NCBI RefSeq assembly: GCF_000813965.1
Contig: NZ_JWLI01000005.1
Location: forward strand, 1 to 64,000
Source of the DNA: Leisingera sp. ANG-M7
GTDB lineage: Bacteria; Pseudomonadota; Alphaproteobacteria; Rhodobacterales; Rhodobacteraceae
DNA length: 64,000 nt
Reading direction: 5' to 3'
Shown here: positions 21,137 through 30,093 of the stretch, piece by piece
Layout of the letters: each line of letters begins with the position of its first letter
Position numbering within the stretch: position 1 is the first letter of the stretch
The notes under the pieces: generated by a model
Told to the model about the DNA's origin: nothing
Databases searched by the model: none
Seen by the model: only the letters and a program-made list of their open reading frames with translations
Program-made: the position numbers and the translations under genes

Positions 21137-22996
21137 GTGTCAGACAAGCCGCAAAGACGCCTTGCCGCCATCTTCATGCTGGATGTCTCCGGCTTCAGCC
21201 GGATGATGGCTCAGGACGAGGCTGGCACCCTGAACCAGGTGCTGGCCCAGCAGCAGACATTGATTGCGCCTGCCATCCGCAGCCACGGCGGCCGCATCGT
21301 CAAGCTGATGGGCGACGGGGTGCTGGCGCTGTTTCCCAGCGTGATCTCGGCGGTAGAGGCGGCGGCCCAGATCCAGGCCGACGCGGCGCGCACCCGGCAC
21401 CTGCAGTTGCGCATCGGCATCAATCTGGGCGAAGTACTGATCGCGCAGGGCGATGTGTTCGGGGATGAAGTCAACATCGCGGCACGGCTCGAAAGCCTGG
21501 CGCAGCCCGGCGGGGTGGCGCTGTCAGCCTCCGCCTATGACCAGGTTCGCAACCGCATCCCCTATGACTTCGAGGATTTCGGCCTGCATGAGGTCAAGAA
21601 CATTCCCGATCCGGTGCAGGTCTATGTTCTGGGCGAGGAGCTGACCTCGCTGCCCTCTCTGCGCCGTAGCACCCAGCCGCCCAGGCCGCCCGCGCCTGCG
21701 CCGCGCGCGGGCCTGCGGCCTGCGGTGCTGCTGCTGGCAGGCTGCCTGGGGGCGGTCACCGCCGTTGCAGGGATCTGGGGCTGGCAGCAGGCGGGCCGCC
21801 AGGGCAGCGCTGCGGCGCCTGTGCCCGGTCAGCCCGCTGCCGCTGCATTCGAGGGCAGCCCGGTGATCGCGGTGCTGCCGTTCACCGCAGACACGCTGCT
21901 GCCGGAAACCGCGCGGGTACTTTCTCAGGACGTGATCCGCAGCCTTGCTGCCGCCGGGGGCGTCCGCATCATTGCTCCCTCCAGTACCCGTGCCGCCGCC
22001 GGGTTGCTGCCGGGTGAGGCGGCTGCGCTCCTGGGTGCGGAGTTTGTGGTGACAGGGCATCTGCCGGGAACGCTGCAGCAGGGAGTACGGCTGGAAATCC
22101 TGCAGGCGGCCGCCGGCAGCGGAGGAGGGGCCGGGGCCAAACCGCTCAGTATCCTGCCACCGCAGCCGCAGCCAGTTGCGGCAGTTCTTGCACCGAAACT
22201 GGCTGACAGTGTCATCCGCTACTTTGGCAAGCCGCTGCCGCCGCTTTCGCCGCCGGATGTGCCTGATGGCGCCGTGTTGCAGCTGTCCTCCGCCCGCAGC
22301 CTGAGTGAACAGGGTAACCAAGGCGCTGCGCAGCAGGCCTTGCGCCGGGCGCTGCAGATGGCGCCGGACTGGCCGGAGGCGCAGGTGCTGGCGGCGCTTT
22401 GGCATCTCGATATGCTGACGGGCGCCGTTGCCGGCCTTCCGGACCGGGCGGCAGAGGCGGCGCAGATGGCAGGGGGTCTGCCGCCGCAACCCGGTGTGCT
22501 GCAATTGCGGGCGCTGGCGGCACAGTTTTCCGGGCGTTCCGATGAAGCCTTGCAGCTGGCTGAACAATTGGCAGCGGCATACCCGAACGACGCCCAGGGC
22601 CAGCTTTTGCGTGCGTGGCTTTTGCATTTGGCGGGGCAGGGAGGCGGCGCTCAAAAAGTGCTCGAACACGTCCGCCAGCTCGACCCGCTGCCGCAGCCGA
22701 TGGCCCTGACAGTGCAGGCTGCTCTTCACCTCGCGGCGGGACAGGACACAGAGGCCGCCGCGGCGGCGGCTGAGGCGATTGCGCTGGAGCCAGCGGCACA
22801 GCAGGCGCTGGTCCTGCACTGCGCCAGCTTGGCCGCGCTGGGCAGCTTTGACGAGGCCGCCGCCGCCTGCGCCCGGCTCAAGGGCGCGCCGCTGACGCTG
22901 GATCAGGCGGCAGCGGCATTTCCCTATTCCGCCGCGGCGCCGCGGCGGGCCCTGCGCACCGGGCTCAGCCTAGCCGGGCTGGCGGGCCGCCCTTGA
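21137..22996 (+). CDS. Class III adenylate/guanylate cyclase with TolB-like and TPR regions
   Basis: The 619-residue protein has an N-terminal class III cyclase domain (residues 1-175) with metal aspartates Asp16 and Asp60. The transition-state residues are Asn113 and Arg117, and Lys56 and Asp106 sit at the substrate-specifying positions, which favours ATP. A membrane helix follows at about 194-213, then a degenerate TolB/FlgO-like domain (VIAVLPFTADTLLP) and Ala-rich TPR repeats. This predicts a membrane-anchored cyclase with a cytoplasmic catalytic domain and a sensor-like domain on the other side. The start is GTG. The composition of the C-terminal half is unusually rich in Ala and Gln. 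Confidence 0.85.
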   Translation: MSDKPQRRLAAIFMLDVSGFSRMMAQDEAGTLNQVLAQQQTLIAPAIRSHGGRIVKLMGDGVLALFPSVISAVEAAAQIQADAARTRHLQLRIGINLGEVLIAQGDVFGDEVNIAARLESLAQPGGVALSASAYDQVRNRIPYDFEDFGLHEVKNIPDPVQVYVLGEELTSLPSLRRSTQPPRPPAPAPRAGLRPAVLLLAGCLGAVTAVAGIWGWQQAGRQGSAAAPVPGQPAAAAFEGSPVIAVLPFTADTLLPETARVLSQDVIRSLAAAGGVRIIAPSSTRAAAGLLPGEAAALLGAEFVVTGHLPGTLQQGVRLEILQAAAGSGGGAGAKPLSILPPQPQPVAAVLAPKLADSVIRYFGKPLPPLSPPDVPDGAVLQLSSARSLSEQGNQGAAQQALRRALQMAPDWPEAQVLAALWHLDMLTGAVAGLPDRAAEAAQMAGGLPPQPGVLQLRALAAQFSGRSDEALQLAEQLAAAYPNDAQGQLLRAWLLHLAGQGGGAQKVLEHVRQLDPLPQPMALTVQAALHLAAGQDTEAAAAAAEAIALEPAAQQALVLHCASLAALGSFDEAAAACARLKGAPLTLDQAAAAFPYSAAAPRRALRTGLSLAGLAGRP

Positions 22997-23001
22997 GGCC
23001 G

Positions 23002-23043
23002 CGCGCAATTGCGCGGTTGACCGCAGCGGGATTTGTGATCACA
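23002..23043. promoter_or_regulatory. Two palindromes upstream of the GntR gene
   Basis: A perfect 14-base palindrome, CGCGCAATTGCGCG (23002-23015), is followed by a perfect 10-base palindrome, TGTGATCACA (23034-23043), whose last A is the A of the GntR ATG. The second has the form of a FadR/FCD-type GntR operator and would allow autorepression. The first may instead be part of a weak terminator hairpin for the cyclase gene. Confidence 0.45.
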
Positions 23044-23708
23044 TGAATGGCATGAACCAGACTGTCCGCCCCACCCAGGAAGCCGCCTCAGCGCCCGCCC
23101 ATGACCGTGTCTACCGCGCGCTGCGCACCCGTATCATGCATGGCGAAATTACCCCCGGTGCCGCGCTGACCCTGCGCGGCATTGGCGGTGAATTCGGCGT
23201 ATCGATGACGCCCGCGCGCGAAGCGGTGCGGCGCCTGGCCGCCGAGGGTGCGCTGTTTCTGTCCTCTTCAGGCCGGGTGACGACGCCCGAGCTCACCAAC
23301 GAACGGATTGAGGAGCTGGCCGCTCTGCGCGCGCTTTTGGAGGTGGAATTGGCCAGCCGCGCCCTGCCGCGCGCCCACATGGCGCTGATCGACCGGCTGC
23401 AGACAATAAATTCCAACGTGGCAGAGATGGTCTCCAAACGCGACGCCGTTGGTTATATCCGCACCAACCTGGAATTCCACCGCACCCTCTATCTGCGTGC
23501 CCAGGCGCCGGCAATGCTGGCCATGGCGGAAACTGTCTGGCTGCAGCTCGGCCCTACCATGCGGGCGCTTTACGGACGGTTGCGCCGCACCGATCCGCCG
23601 CAGAACCACCGCCTGATTATCGCCGCGCTGAAGGCGGGCGACGAGCCCGGTCTGCGGCTGGCAGTGCGCTCTGACGTGACCCAGGGCCTGCGGCTGCTGG
23701 CAGGCTAG
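23043..23708 (+). CDS. GntR-family regulator (FCD subfamily)
   Basis: The 221-residue protein has a GntR winged helix in the first 75 residues (TLRGIGGEFGVSMTPAREAVRRLAAEG), then an all-helical FCD effector domain with the metal/ligand motif NLEFHRTLY and a further histidine in PPQNHRLI. FCD regulators bind small organic acids and usually repress nearby catabolic or transport genes. No catabolic operon is adjacent. The dpp-type importer 2.7 kb downstream is a possible target. Confidence 0.9.
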   Translation: MNGMNQTVRPTQEAASAPAHDRVYRALRTRIMHGEITPGAALTLRGIGGEFGVSMTPAREAVRRLAAEGALFLSSSGRVTTPELTNERIEELAALRALLEVELASRALPRAHMALIDRLQTINSNVAEMVSKRDAVGYIRTNLEFHRTLYLRAQAPAMLAMAETVWLQLGPTMRALYGRLRRTDPPQNHRLIIAALKAGDEPGLRLAVRSDVTQGLRLLAG

Positions 23709-23762
23709 GGCGGCTGCGAAACCGGTTCCCAGGCGCTGGCCGAACTGGTACACTCCAACCCT

Positions 23763-26000
23763 ATGAAAAGCCCTTCAAATCGCCGCCTGGCTGCGATCCT
23801 GGCCGCGGATGTGGCGGGCTATTCCCGGCTGACCGCCTCGGATGAGGAAGGCACAGTGGCGGCGCTCCGCGCCATCCGCAGAGAAGTGGTGGAGCCGCTC
23901 ACAGATCAGCACGGTGGCCGCATCGCCAATACTGCAGGCGACAGTTTCCTGATCGAATTCCGCAGTGCCGTCGATGCGCTGCGCGCCGCCCTCAGCATCC
24001 AGGACCTGTTGCAGGTCTGGAATGCGGATGCGGGACCTGACCAGGCCATCCTTCTGCGCATTGGCCTCAATGTGGGGGATGTCATCTCCAATGGTGACGA
24101 TATTCTGGGCGACGGTGTCAACGTGGCCGCTAGGCTGGAGGCGCTGGCTGAGCCGGGCGGAATCACTGCTTCGGAGGCCGTCGTCGGCTATGCTCGCAAA
24201 AGCATTGCCGCCGACTTCATTCCAATGGGCCCGCAAAGAGTCAAGAATATCCCGGAGCCGGTGGGAGCCTTCCGTGTTCAAAAGAGCGGACATACGCCGC
24301 AGAAGGCAGCGCGTGCCAAGGTCCTGCGCGCCCGGCTGGCCACTGGGGCTTGCCTTTTGGCCGCGGCAGCGGCGGGCGCGGTTTTGTGGCTCTCTCCCTG
24401 GCAGCCAAACCCGGACCAGGCTGTCGTGGCGCGTATGGCCTTTCCGCTTCCGGATCTTCCTTCTGTTGCGGTGCTGCCGCTGGCCGATGCCACAGGCGAA
24501 ACCGGTAACGCGATGCTGGCGGACGGGTTTTCCGAGGATCTGATCACCGATCTGTCACGGATTTCCGGCCTGTTCGTGATCTCCGGCAACAGTTCCTTTG
24601 CCTACCAGGACCGGCAGATCAGCACCGCGCAATTCGCTGAGGAGATGGGCGTGCGCTATGTTGTCGATGGCAGCCTGCGCCGCACCGGGACTGCCTTCCG
24701 GGCCAATATCCGGCTTACCGACACATCCAGCGGTCAGTTGGTCTGGGCGGAGCGCTTTGACGGTCCGCTGGAGAACATCTTCTCGGTTCAGAACCGTATA
24801 GCACTGGATATCGCCAAGGCGCTGGATCTGCCGCTGGACAACGAAGAGCGCACCGGGATCGAACAGGTGGATACCGCGACCATAGCGGCACGCGAGGCTT
24901 TCCAGCAGGGCTGGGCGCTTTACGCGCGGTTCAACGAGGCGGATAATCTGGCTGCCATTCCGCATTTCGAACAAGCGGTGTCGCTGGATCCGGAATATGG
25001 CCGGGCATGGGCCTTTCTGGCGATGGCGCATCTGCGCCCGCATATCTTTCTTCACTGGAATGCTTTTGCCGGACAGAGCAGCCAGATGCACATCGGATTA
25101 TTCTACAAATATTTGAAAGAGACATCCAAGCATGAAGCCCCGCTGGTGCATGTGATCAGGGCCATGGTCAGGCTCAACCTGAACGATTGGGGGCAAGGAG
25201 GGGGCGGCAACCGGGGCATCGGTGAGGCCCGGCAGGAAGCTGCCAAGGCGATTGCACTCCAGCCCAGCGATCCGGAGGCTCATCTGGTCATGGGCTGGGC
25301 GCTGATCGCTGCGGGTGAGCCGCAGGAGGGGCTGGCCTTTGTCCGTGCCGCAATGCGGCTCGATCCCAAACACCCCAGCCATTATACCTTGTTCGAAGCT
25401 GCGGCGCATTTTGCAATGGCCGATTACACGCAGGCATCCGCATTGCTGCTGGCAGAGCTCGAGCGCACTCCCGGAGCTAAGGAGCTGATGCCGCTTGCGG
25501 CCTCGGTGCTGGCGCTCCAAGGGAGCCAGCGGGACGCACGTGTCATGGTCGAGCGATGGCACAGCGGCAACAGCGCTGCTTCTCTTCCGGCTGCAGTGAA
25601 GGATTATTTTTTCATACTGCGCTGGACCGGAGCCAGCCAGCATCTGAACCGGCGGTTGACGGATGGGCTGCTGCTTGCAGCTCTGCCGCCTGGCACAACA
25701 GTGGCCAGCCTCAGGGCAGAATTGTCGCTGACGGACGCCAGCACCCAGCGGCAGGCGGCGCGGGCGCTGGGCCTGTTCGGCGCCGCAGCCGCGCCCGCGG
25801 TGCCGGAGCTGACCGCCCTTTTGGACAGCCCGTCTGCCTTTGTGCGCAAGGAGGCCGCCATCGCCCTGGGCAGCATCGGCGCCCCCGCAGAGCCAGCCTT
25901 GCCAGCCTTGGATGCCCTCGCGGGTTCCGGGCTGGCGGGGAAGCGTGCGGCCCTGGCTGCGGAACGGATCCGCAGCAGTTTGGCCGGTGAGGAACTTTGA
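23763..26000 (+). CDS. Class III cyclase with TolB-like, TPR and HEAT-like repeats
   Basis: The 745-residue protein has an N-terminal class III cyclase domain aligned residue for residue with the one at 21137: metal aspartates Asp16 and Asp60, then Asn120 and Arg124. The substrate-specifying lysine is Asn56 here (GGRIANTAGDS), while the partner aspartate (Asp113) is kept. A membrane helix lies at about 192-212, followed by a well-conserved TolB/FlgO-like domain (SVAVLPLADATGETGN), TPR repeats and two C-terminal HEAT-type repeats. The Asn at position 56 makes nucleotide preference uncertain. It follows the GntR gene by 54 bases on the same strand. Confidence 0.85.
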   Translation: MKSPSNRRLAAILAADVAGYSRLTASDEEGTVAALRAIRREVVEPLTDQHGGRIANTAGDSFLIEFRSAVDALRAALSIQDLLQVWNADAGPDQAILLRIGLNVGDVISNGDDILGDGVNVAARLEALAEPGGITASEAVVGYARKSIAADFIPMGPQRVKNIPEPVGAFRVQKSGHTPQKAARAKVLRARLATGACLLAAAAAGAVLWLSPWQPNPDQAVVARMAFPLPDLPSVAVLPLADATGETGNAMLADGFSEDLITDLSRISGLFVISGNSSFAYQDRQISTAQFAEEMGVRYVVDGSLRRTGTAFRANIRLTDTSSGQLVWAERFDGPLENIFSVQNRIALDIAKALDLPLDNEERTGIEQVDTATIAAREAFQQGWALYARFNEADNLAAIPHFEQAVSLDPEYGRAWAFLAMAHLRPHIFLHWNAFAGQSSQMHIGLFYKYLKETSKHEAPLVHVIRAMVRLNLNDWGQGGGGNRGIGEARQEAAKAIALQPSDPEAHLVMGWALIAAGEPQEGLAFVRAAMRLDPKHPSHYTLFEAAAHFAMADYTQASALLLAELERTPGAKELMPLAASVLALQGSQRDARVMVERWHSGNSAASLPAAVKDYFFILRWTGASQHLNRRLTDGLLLAALPPGTTVASLRAELSLTDASTQRQAARALGLFGAAAAPAVPELTALLDSPSAFVRKEAAIALGSIGAPAEPALPALDALAGSGLAGKRAALAAERIRSSLAGEEL

Positions 26001-26456
26001 CAAGGTGCTATTTCACCGTTGCACCTCGTGCCGTCCTGGAGACCGGGATAAGGGGCAGGTAGGAGGCCTGCGGGCTAGAGGATCCGCCAGCTGGCATGGC
26101 CCGCTGCTGCAGGCTGTTGCAAGTGCCGGTCTTCCTGCCGGGGCAATCTCGAATCCCGTCCCTTTCGAGGGAACCCGCACATAATTGGATGTACGAAACG
26201 GGGCTGAACAGGGGCACGCTGAAAGCCGGGGGGCAACTGCAGAAAGTCTGCAGCATCCATCTGATTGGTCCCGAGACCCACGTGGCCTTACCGGTCCAAT
26301 GCAGCTTTGAGTTTCGTTAAGCGCATGTTCTAAGGGTGATATTCCTATATTGCATGGCTCTAATGTGCATCCTGCATACCCTATGCGATATAGGCATTTC
26401 ACAGCCCGCTCACCGCAGGCTAGCGTTTGCGGCATAATCACAGGGGAGTATGCCTA
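26001..26456. other. Intergenic region upstream of the peptide transporter
   Basis: This 456-base region contains no convincing gene. An AT-rich segment at 26330-26400 probably holds the transporter promoter. Within it is a palindrome, GCATA-CCC-TATGC (26374-26386), that could be an operator. AGGGGAG at 26442-26448 is the ribosome binding site of the next gene. Confidence 0.5.
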
Positions 26457-28016
26457 ATGACGAAATTTGTCAGAAGCCTGGCGGCTGCTGCGGTGGTGGC
26501 GATGGCACCGGTTGCCTATGCCGAAACCACCGTGCGCGTTGCCTATGACGCCGACCCGGTCTCGCTGGATCCGCATGAACAGCTGTCCGGCGGCACGCTG
26601 CAGCTGTCTCACATGGTCTTTGACCCGCTGGTGCGCTGGACCAAGGACCTGCAGTTCGAACCGCGCCTGGCCGAAAGCTGGGAACAGATCGACGAGACGA
26701 CCATGCGTTTCAAGCTGCGCAGCGGCGTCACCTTCCACAGCGGCAACGCGCTGACGGCCAATGACGTCGACTGGACTTTTGACCGCCTGAAGGCGAGCGA
26801 CGACTTCAAGGCGATCTTCGCCCCGTTCACCGACGTTGAAGTCATCGACGACATGACCTTCGACCTCAAGACCTCGGAACCCTATCCGCTGGTACTGCAC
26901 ACCGCGACCTACATCTTCCCGATGGACAGCGCGTTCTACACCGGCACCACCGATGACGGCAAAGACAAGTCTGAGATCGTCAAGCACGGTGACAGTTTTG
27001 CCTCCCGCAACATCTCCGGCACCGGCCCGTTTGTGGTCTCCGAGCGTGAGCAGGGCGTGCGCGTGGTGTTCGACCGCTTCGACGGCTACTGGGACGCTGA
27101 TGCCGGCAATGTCGACAAGATCGTTCTGACCCCGATCAAGGAAGACCCGACCCGCGTGGCAGCCCTGCTGTCCGGGGATGTGGACTTCATCGCGCCGGTT
27201 CCGCCGACCGACCTGAAGCGTGTGGAAGAGGCCGAGGGCGTTGACCTGATCACCATGCCCGGCACCCGTATCATCACTTTCCAGATGAACCAGAACCGTG
27301 TCGAGGCCTTCAAAGACGCCCGTGTCCGCCAGGCAATCGACTATGCAGTGAACAATGCAGGCATCGTTGACCGCATCATGCGCGGCTTCGGCACTGTGGG
27401 GGCACAGGCCAGCCCGGCCGGCTACCTGGGCTACAACGAAGCCCTGGCACCGCGCTTTGACCTGGAGAAAGCCAAGGCCCTGATGGCTGAGGCGGGCTAT
27501 GCTGACGGCTTCTCGATCACCATGATGGCGCCGAACAACCGCTATGTGAACGACGACAAGATCGCGCAAGCGGTGGCTTCGATGCTGGCGCAGATCAACA
27601 TCAAAGTTGACCTGCAGACTATGCCCAAGGCGCAATACTGGCCGACCTTTGATGAACGCGCAGCAGACATGATGATGATCGGCTGGCACTCGGACACCGA
27701 GGATTCTGCAAACTTCCACCAGTTCCTGACTGCCTGCCCGAACCCGGATAACGGCAACGGCCAGTACAACTCGGGCAACTACTGCAACGAGGAAGCCGAT
27801 GCGCTGATGGATGCCGCGAACGCGGAAACCGATCCGGCCAAACGCGCGGAAATGCTGCAGAAGCTGGAAGGCATCCTGTATGATGAAGCGGCCTTCATTC
27901 CGCTGCACTGGCAGAACCTGGCATGGGGTTCCAAGTCCGGCATGAACTCGGCCGACATCGTGAACGCGCTGAACTTCCCCTACTTCGGTGACCTAGTTGT
28001 CGAAACCGGCAGCTGA
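26457..28016 (+). CDS. ABC transporter periplasmic peptide/nickel-type binding protein
   Basis: The roughly 519-residue family 5 solute-binding protein captures a peptide-like ligand in the periplasm and delivers it to the permeases encoded downstream. A Sec signal peptide ends at AYA-ET near residue 22. Typical family features are YDADPVSLDPHEQLSGGTLQ near the mature N-terminus and a long second lobe with WHSDTEDSANFHQFL. I chose the ATG at 26457, eight bases after AGGGGAG. The ligand cannot be named; dipeptides, opines and other amino acid derivatives are all possible. Confidence 0.92.
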   Translation: MTKFVRSLAAAAVVAMAPVAYAETTVRVAYDADPVSLDPHEQLSGGTLQLSHMVFDPLVRWTKDLQFEPRLAESWEQIDETTMRFKLRSGVTFHSGNALTANDVDWTFDRLKASDDFKAIFAPFTDVEVIDDMTFDLKTSEPYPLVLHTATYIFPMDSAFYTGTTDDGKDKSEIVKHGDSFASRNISGTGPFVVSEREQGVRVVFDRFDGYWDADAGNVDKIVLTPIKEDPTRVAALLSGDVDFIAPVPPTDLKRVEEAEGVDLITMPGTRIITFQMNQNRVEAFKDARVRQAIDYAVNNAGIVDRIMRGFGTVGAQASPAGYLGYNEALAPRFDLEKAKALMAEAGYADGFSITMMAPNNRYVNDDKIAQAVASMLAQINIKVDLQTMPKAQYWPTFDERAADMMMIGWHSDTEDSANFHQFLTACPNPDNGNGQYNSGNYCNEEADALMDAANAETDPAKRAEMLQKLEGILYDEAAFIPLHWQNLAWGSKSGMNSADIVNALNFPYFGDLVVETGS

Positions 28017-28029
28017 TCACTGAATACTT

Positions 28030-28057
28030 CCGGGCCGGTCTCCCCCGGCCGGCCCGG
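28030..28057 (+). terminator. Intra-operon hairpin after the binding-protein gene
   Basis: A very GC-rich perfect 9-base stem (CCGGGCCGG / CCGGCCCGG) with a ten-base loop is followed by acctttt. Such hairpins commonly lie between binding-protein and permease genes. They allow partial read-through and stabilise the upstream message, which would favour excess binding protein. Confidence 0.7.
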
Positions 28058-28161
28058 ACCTTTTCAATAACAAGCGGCTGCCAAGGCTGTGCTTGCAGGA
28101 CCCGCAGTTCCATCGGACACTGCGCCCTGCACTGTAATCAAACTCTACAAAGGTCAGGACG

Positions 28162-29142
28162 ATGTTTGCCTATCTCGCAAAGCGAGTGATTCAGGCGGTT
28201 GCCGTGATGTTCGTCATCTCGCTGATTGCCTTTGCCATCCAGGGCAACCTGGGCGACCCGCTGCGCGAGCTGGTCGGGCAGTCGGTCTCGGAAGAAGTGC
28301 GCCAGCAGCTGCGCGACGAAATGGGGCTGAACGACAGCTTCGTGACGCAATACCTGCGGTTTGCGGGCAATGCGCTGCAGGGTGACCTGGGCACCTCCTA
28401 TTTCTTCAAGGAGCCGGCACTGGACGTGATCCTGAAGAAGCTGCCCGCGACGCTGGAGCTGGTGTTCGGCGCAACGCTGATCATCGTCGGCTTCTCGGTG
28501 CCGCTGGGCGTCTATACCGCGATCAAGCCGGACAGCATCCTGAGCCGCATCATCATGGGCCTGTCGATTATCGGCATCTCGATCCCGGTGTTCCTGACCG
28601 CCATCCTGATGATCTTTGTTTTCTCGGTGGAATACGGCTGGTTCCCCTCCTACGGGCGCGGCGACACCGTGCATGTATGGGGCTACTGGGAAACCAACTT
28701 TGCCACCGCTGACGGCTGGCTGCACATCATCCTGCCTTCGATTGCTTTGGCCTCTATCATGCTGCCGCTGTTTGTCCGCCTGATCCGCGCCGAGATGATG
28801 GAAGTGCTGCAATCTGAATACGTGAAATACGCCAAGGCCAAAGGGATCAATCCGTGGCGCATCTACTTTGTGCATGCGTTGAAGAACACGCTTCTGCCGG
28901 TGATCACCGTGGGCGGTGTGCAGATCGGCACCATGGTGGCCTATACCATCCTGACTGAGACAGTGTTCCAGTGGCCGGGCATGGGCTTCATGTTCCTTGA
29001 GGCGGTTAACCGCGTCGATACCCCGCTGATCGTGGCCTATCTGATCGTTGTCGGCTTCATCTTTGTGGTCACCAACACCATCGTCGACCTGATCTACGGC
29101 CTGGTGAACCCGACCGTGAATATTGCGAGGATGGGCGCATGA
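28162..29142 (+). CDS. ABC transporter permease, DppB type
   Basis: The 326-residue inner-membrane permease has an N-terminal helix (FAYLAKRVIQAVAVMFVISLIAF) and about six transmembrane helices. The EAA-type loop that contacts the ATPases is present as SEYVKYAKAKGINPWRIYFVHALKN. It pairs with the next gene to form the channel. The spacing to the DppC-type gene is a four-base overlap. Confidence 0.93.
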   Translation: MFAYLAKRVIQAVAVMFVISLIAFAIQGNLGDPLRELVGQSVSEEVRQQLRDEMGLNDSFVTQYLRFAGNALQGDLGTSYFFKEPALDVILKKLPATLELVFGATLIIVGFSVPLGVYTAIKPDSILSRIIMGLSIIGISIPVFLTAILMIFVFSVEYGWFPSYGRGDTVHVWGYWETNFATADGWLHIILPSIALASIMLPLFVRLIRAEMMEVLQSEYVKYAKAKGINPWRIYFVHALKNTLLPVITVGGVQIGTMVAYTILTETVFQWPGMGFMFLEAVNRVDTPLIVAYLIVVGFIFVVTNTIVDLIYGLVNPTVNIARMGA

Positions 29143-30089
29143 GCACCGAAACTCTGAACCCGAAATCCGAACCCTCGCGCTGGTCCAAGGTGTGGAACTC
29201 CAACATGGGCTACAGCTTCCGCCGCAACCCGGTGGCCGTGGTGAGCATGATTGTGTTCCTGCTGATCGCCATTGCGTCCTTCCTGGCGCCGGTGATTGCT
29301 CCTTATGATCCCTACGATCCGGCGCAGATCGACATCATGAACTCCGAGTATCCGCCGGCCTGGGTCAACGGGTCGCTGCCCGAATTTGTGCTGGGCACCG
29401 ATGACCAGGGCCGCGATCTGTGGTCGACCATCCTGTACGGGACCCGCCTGTCGCTGCTGATCGGGATCTGCGCGGTGGCGCTGCAGGCCTTCCTTGGTAT
29501 CTCTATCGGCCTGATTGCGGGCTATGTCGGCGGCCGTCTGGACAGCCTTCTGATGCGGCTTGCTGACATCCAACTGTCGTTCTCGACCCTGATGGTGGCG
29601 ATCATTTTCCTGGCCGTCACCCAGGCGATGTTCGGCACCGATACCTTCAACAAATATGCGGTGGTGTTCCTGATTGCGGTAATCGGGGTGGCGGAATGGC
29701 CGCAGTATGCCCGTACCGTGCGTGCGACCGTTCTGGCCGAGAAAAAGAAGGAATATGTCGACAGCGCCCGGGTGCTGGGCTTTGGCCCGATGCGGATCAT
29801 GGTGCGGCACATCCTGCCGAACTCGCTGTCGCCGATCTTTGTGATCTCCACCGTGCAGGTCGCAAATGCGATCATCTCCGAGGCCTCTCTCAGCTTCCTG
29901 GGCCTCGGCATGCCGCCGAGCCAGCCGTCGCTGGGCTCGCTGATCTCTTCCGGTTTCGACTACATCTTCTCCGGCAGCTGGTGGATCACCGCCATTCCCG
30001 GTGTGGTGCTGGTGGTTCTGGTCCTTGTCATCAACCTGCTGGGCGACTGGATGCGCGACGTCCTGAACCCGAAACTCTACAAGGGGTAA
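29139..30089 (+). CDS. ABC transporter permease, DppC type
   Basis: The 316-residue second permease has a cytoplasmic N-terminal segment, a first helix (VAVVSMIVFLLIAIASFLAPVIA) and five further helices. The EAA loop is EYVDSARVLGFGPMRIMVRHILPN, and the conserved LGTDDQGRDLWSTILYG segment is present. It overlaps the DppB-type gene by four bases and ends four bases before the first ATPase gene. Confidence 0.93.
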   Translation: MSTETLNPKSEPSRWSKVWNSNMGYSFRRNPVAVVSMIVFLLIAIASFLAPVIAPYDPYDPAQIDIMNSEYPPAWVNGSLPEFVLGTDDQGRDLWSTILYGTRLSLLIGICAVALQAFLGISIGLIAGYVGGRLDSLLMRLADIQLSFSTLMVAIIFLAVTQAMFGTDTFNKYAVVFLIAVIGVAEWPQYARTVRATVLAEKKKEYVDSARVLGFGPMRIMVRHILPNSLSPIFVISTVQVANAIISEASLSFLGLGMPPSQPSLGSLISSGFDYIFSGSWWITAIPGVVLVVLVLVINLLGDWMRDVLNPKLYKG

Positions 30090-30093
30090 CGCG

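Noticed and set aside
23034-23043. TGTGATCACA read as a CRP site
   Set aside because: A CRP half-site pair needs TGTGA-N6-TCACA; here the halves abut, and the position on the start codon suits GntR autorepression better.
26013-26441. 142-codon minus-strand frame upstream of the transporter
   Set aside because: The product is Cys/Arg/Pro-rich with erratic composition and runs across the transporter promoter region; no start context was seen.
26454-27908. 484-codon minus-strand frame antisense to the transporter binding protein
   Set aside because: The plus-strand gene has a signal peptide, ribosome binding site and full family match; the antisense product is His/Val/Gly-rich with no family features.
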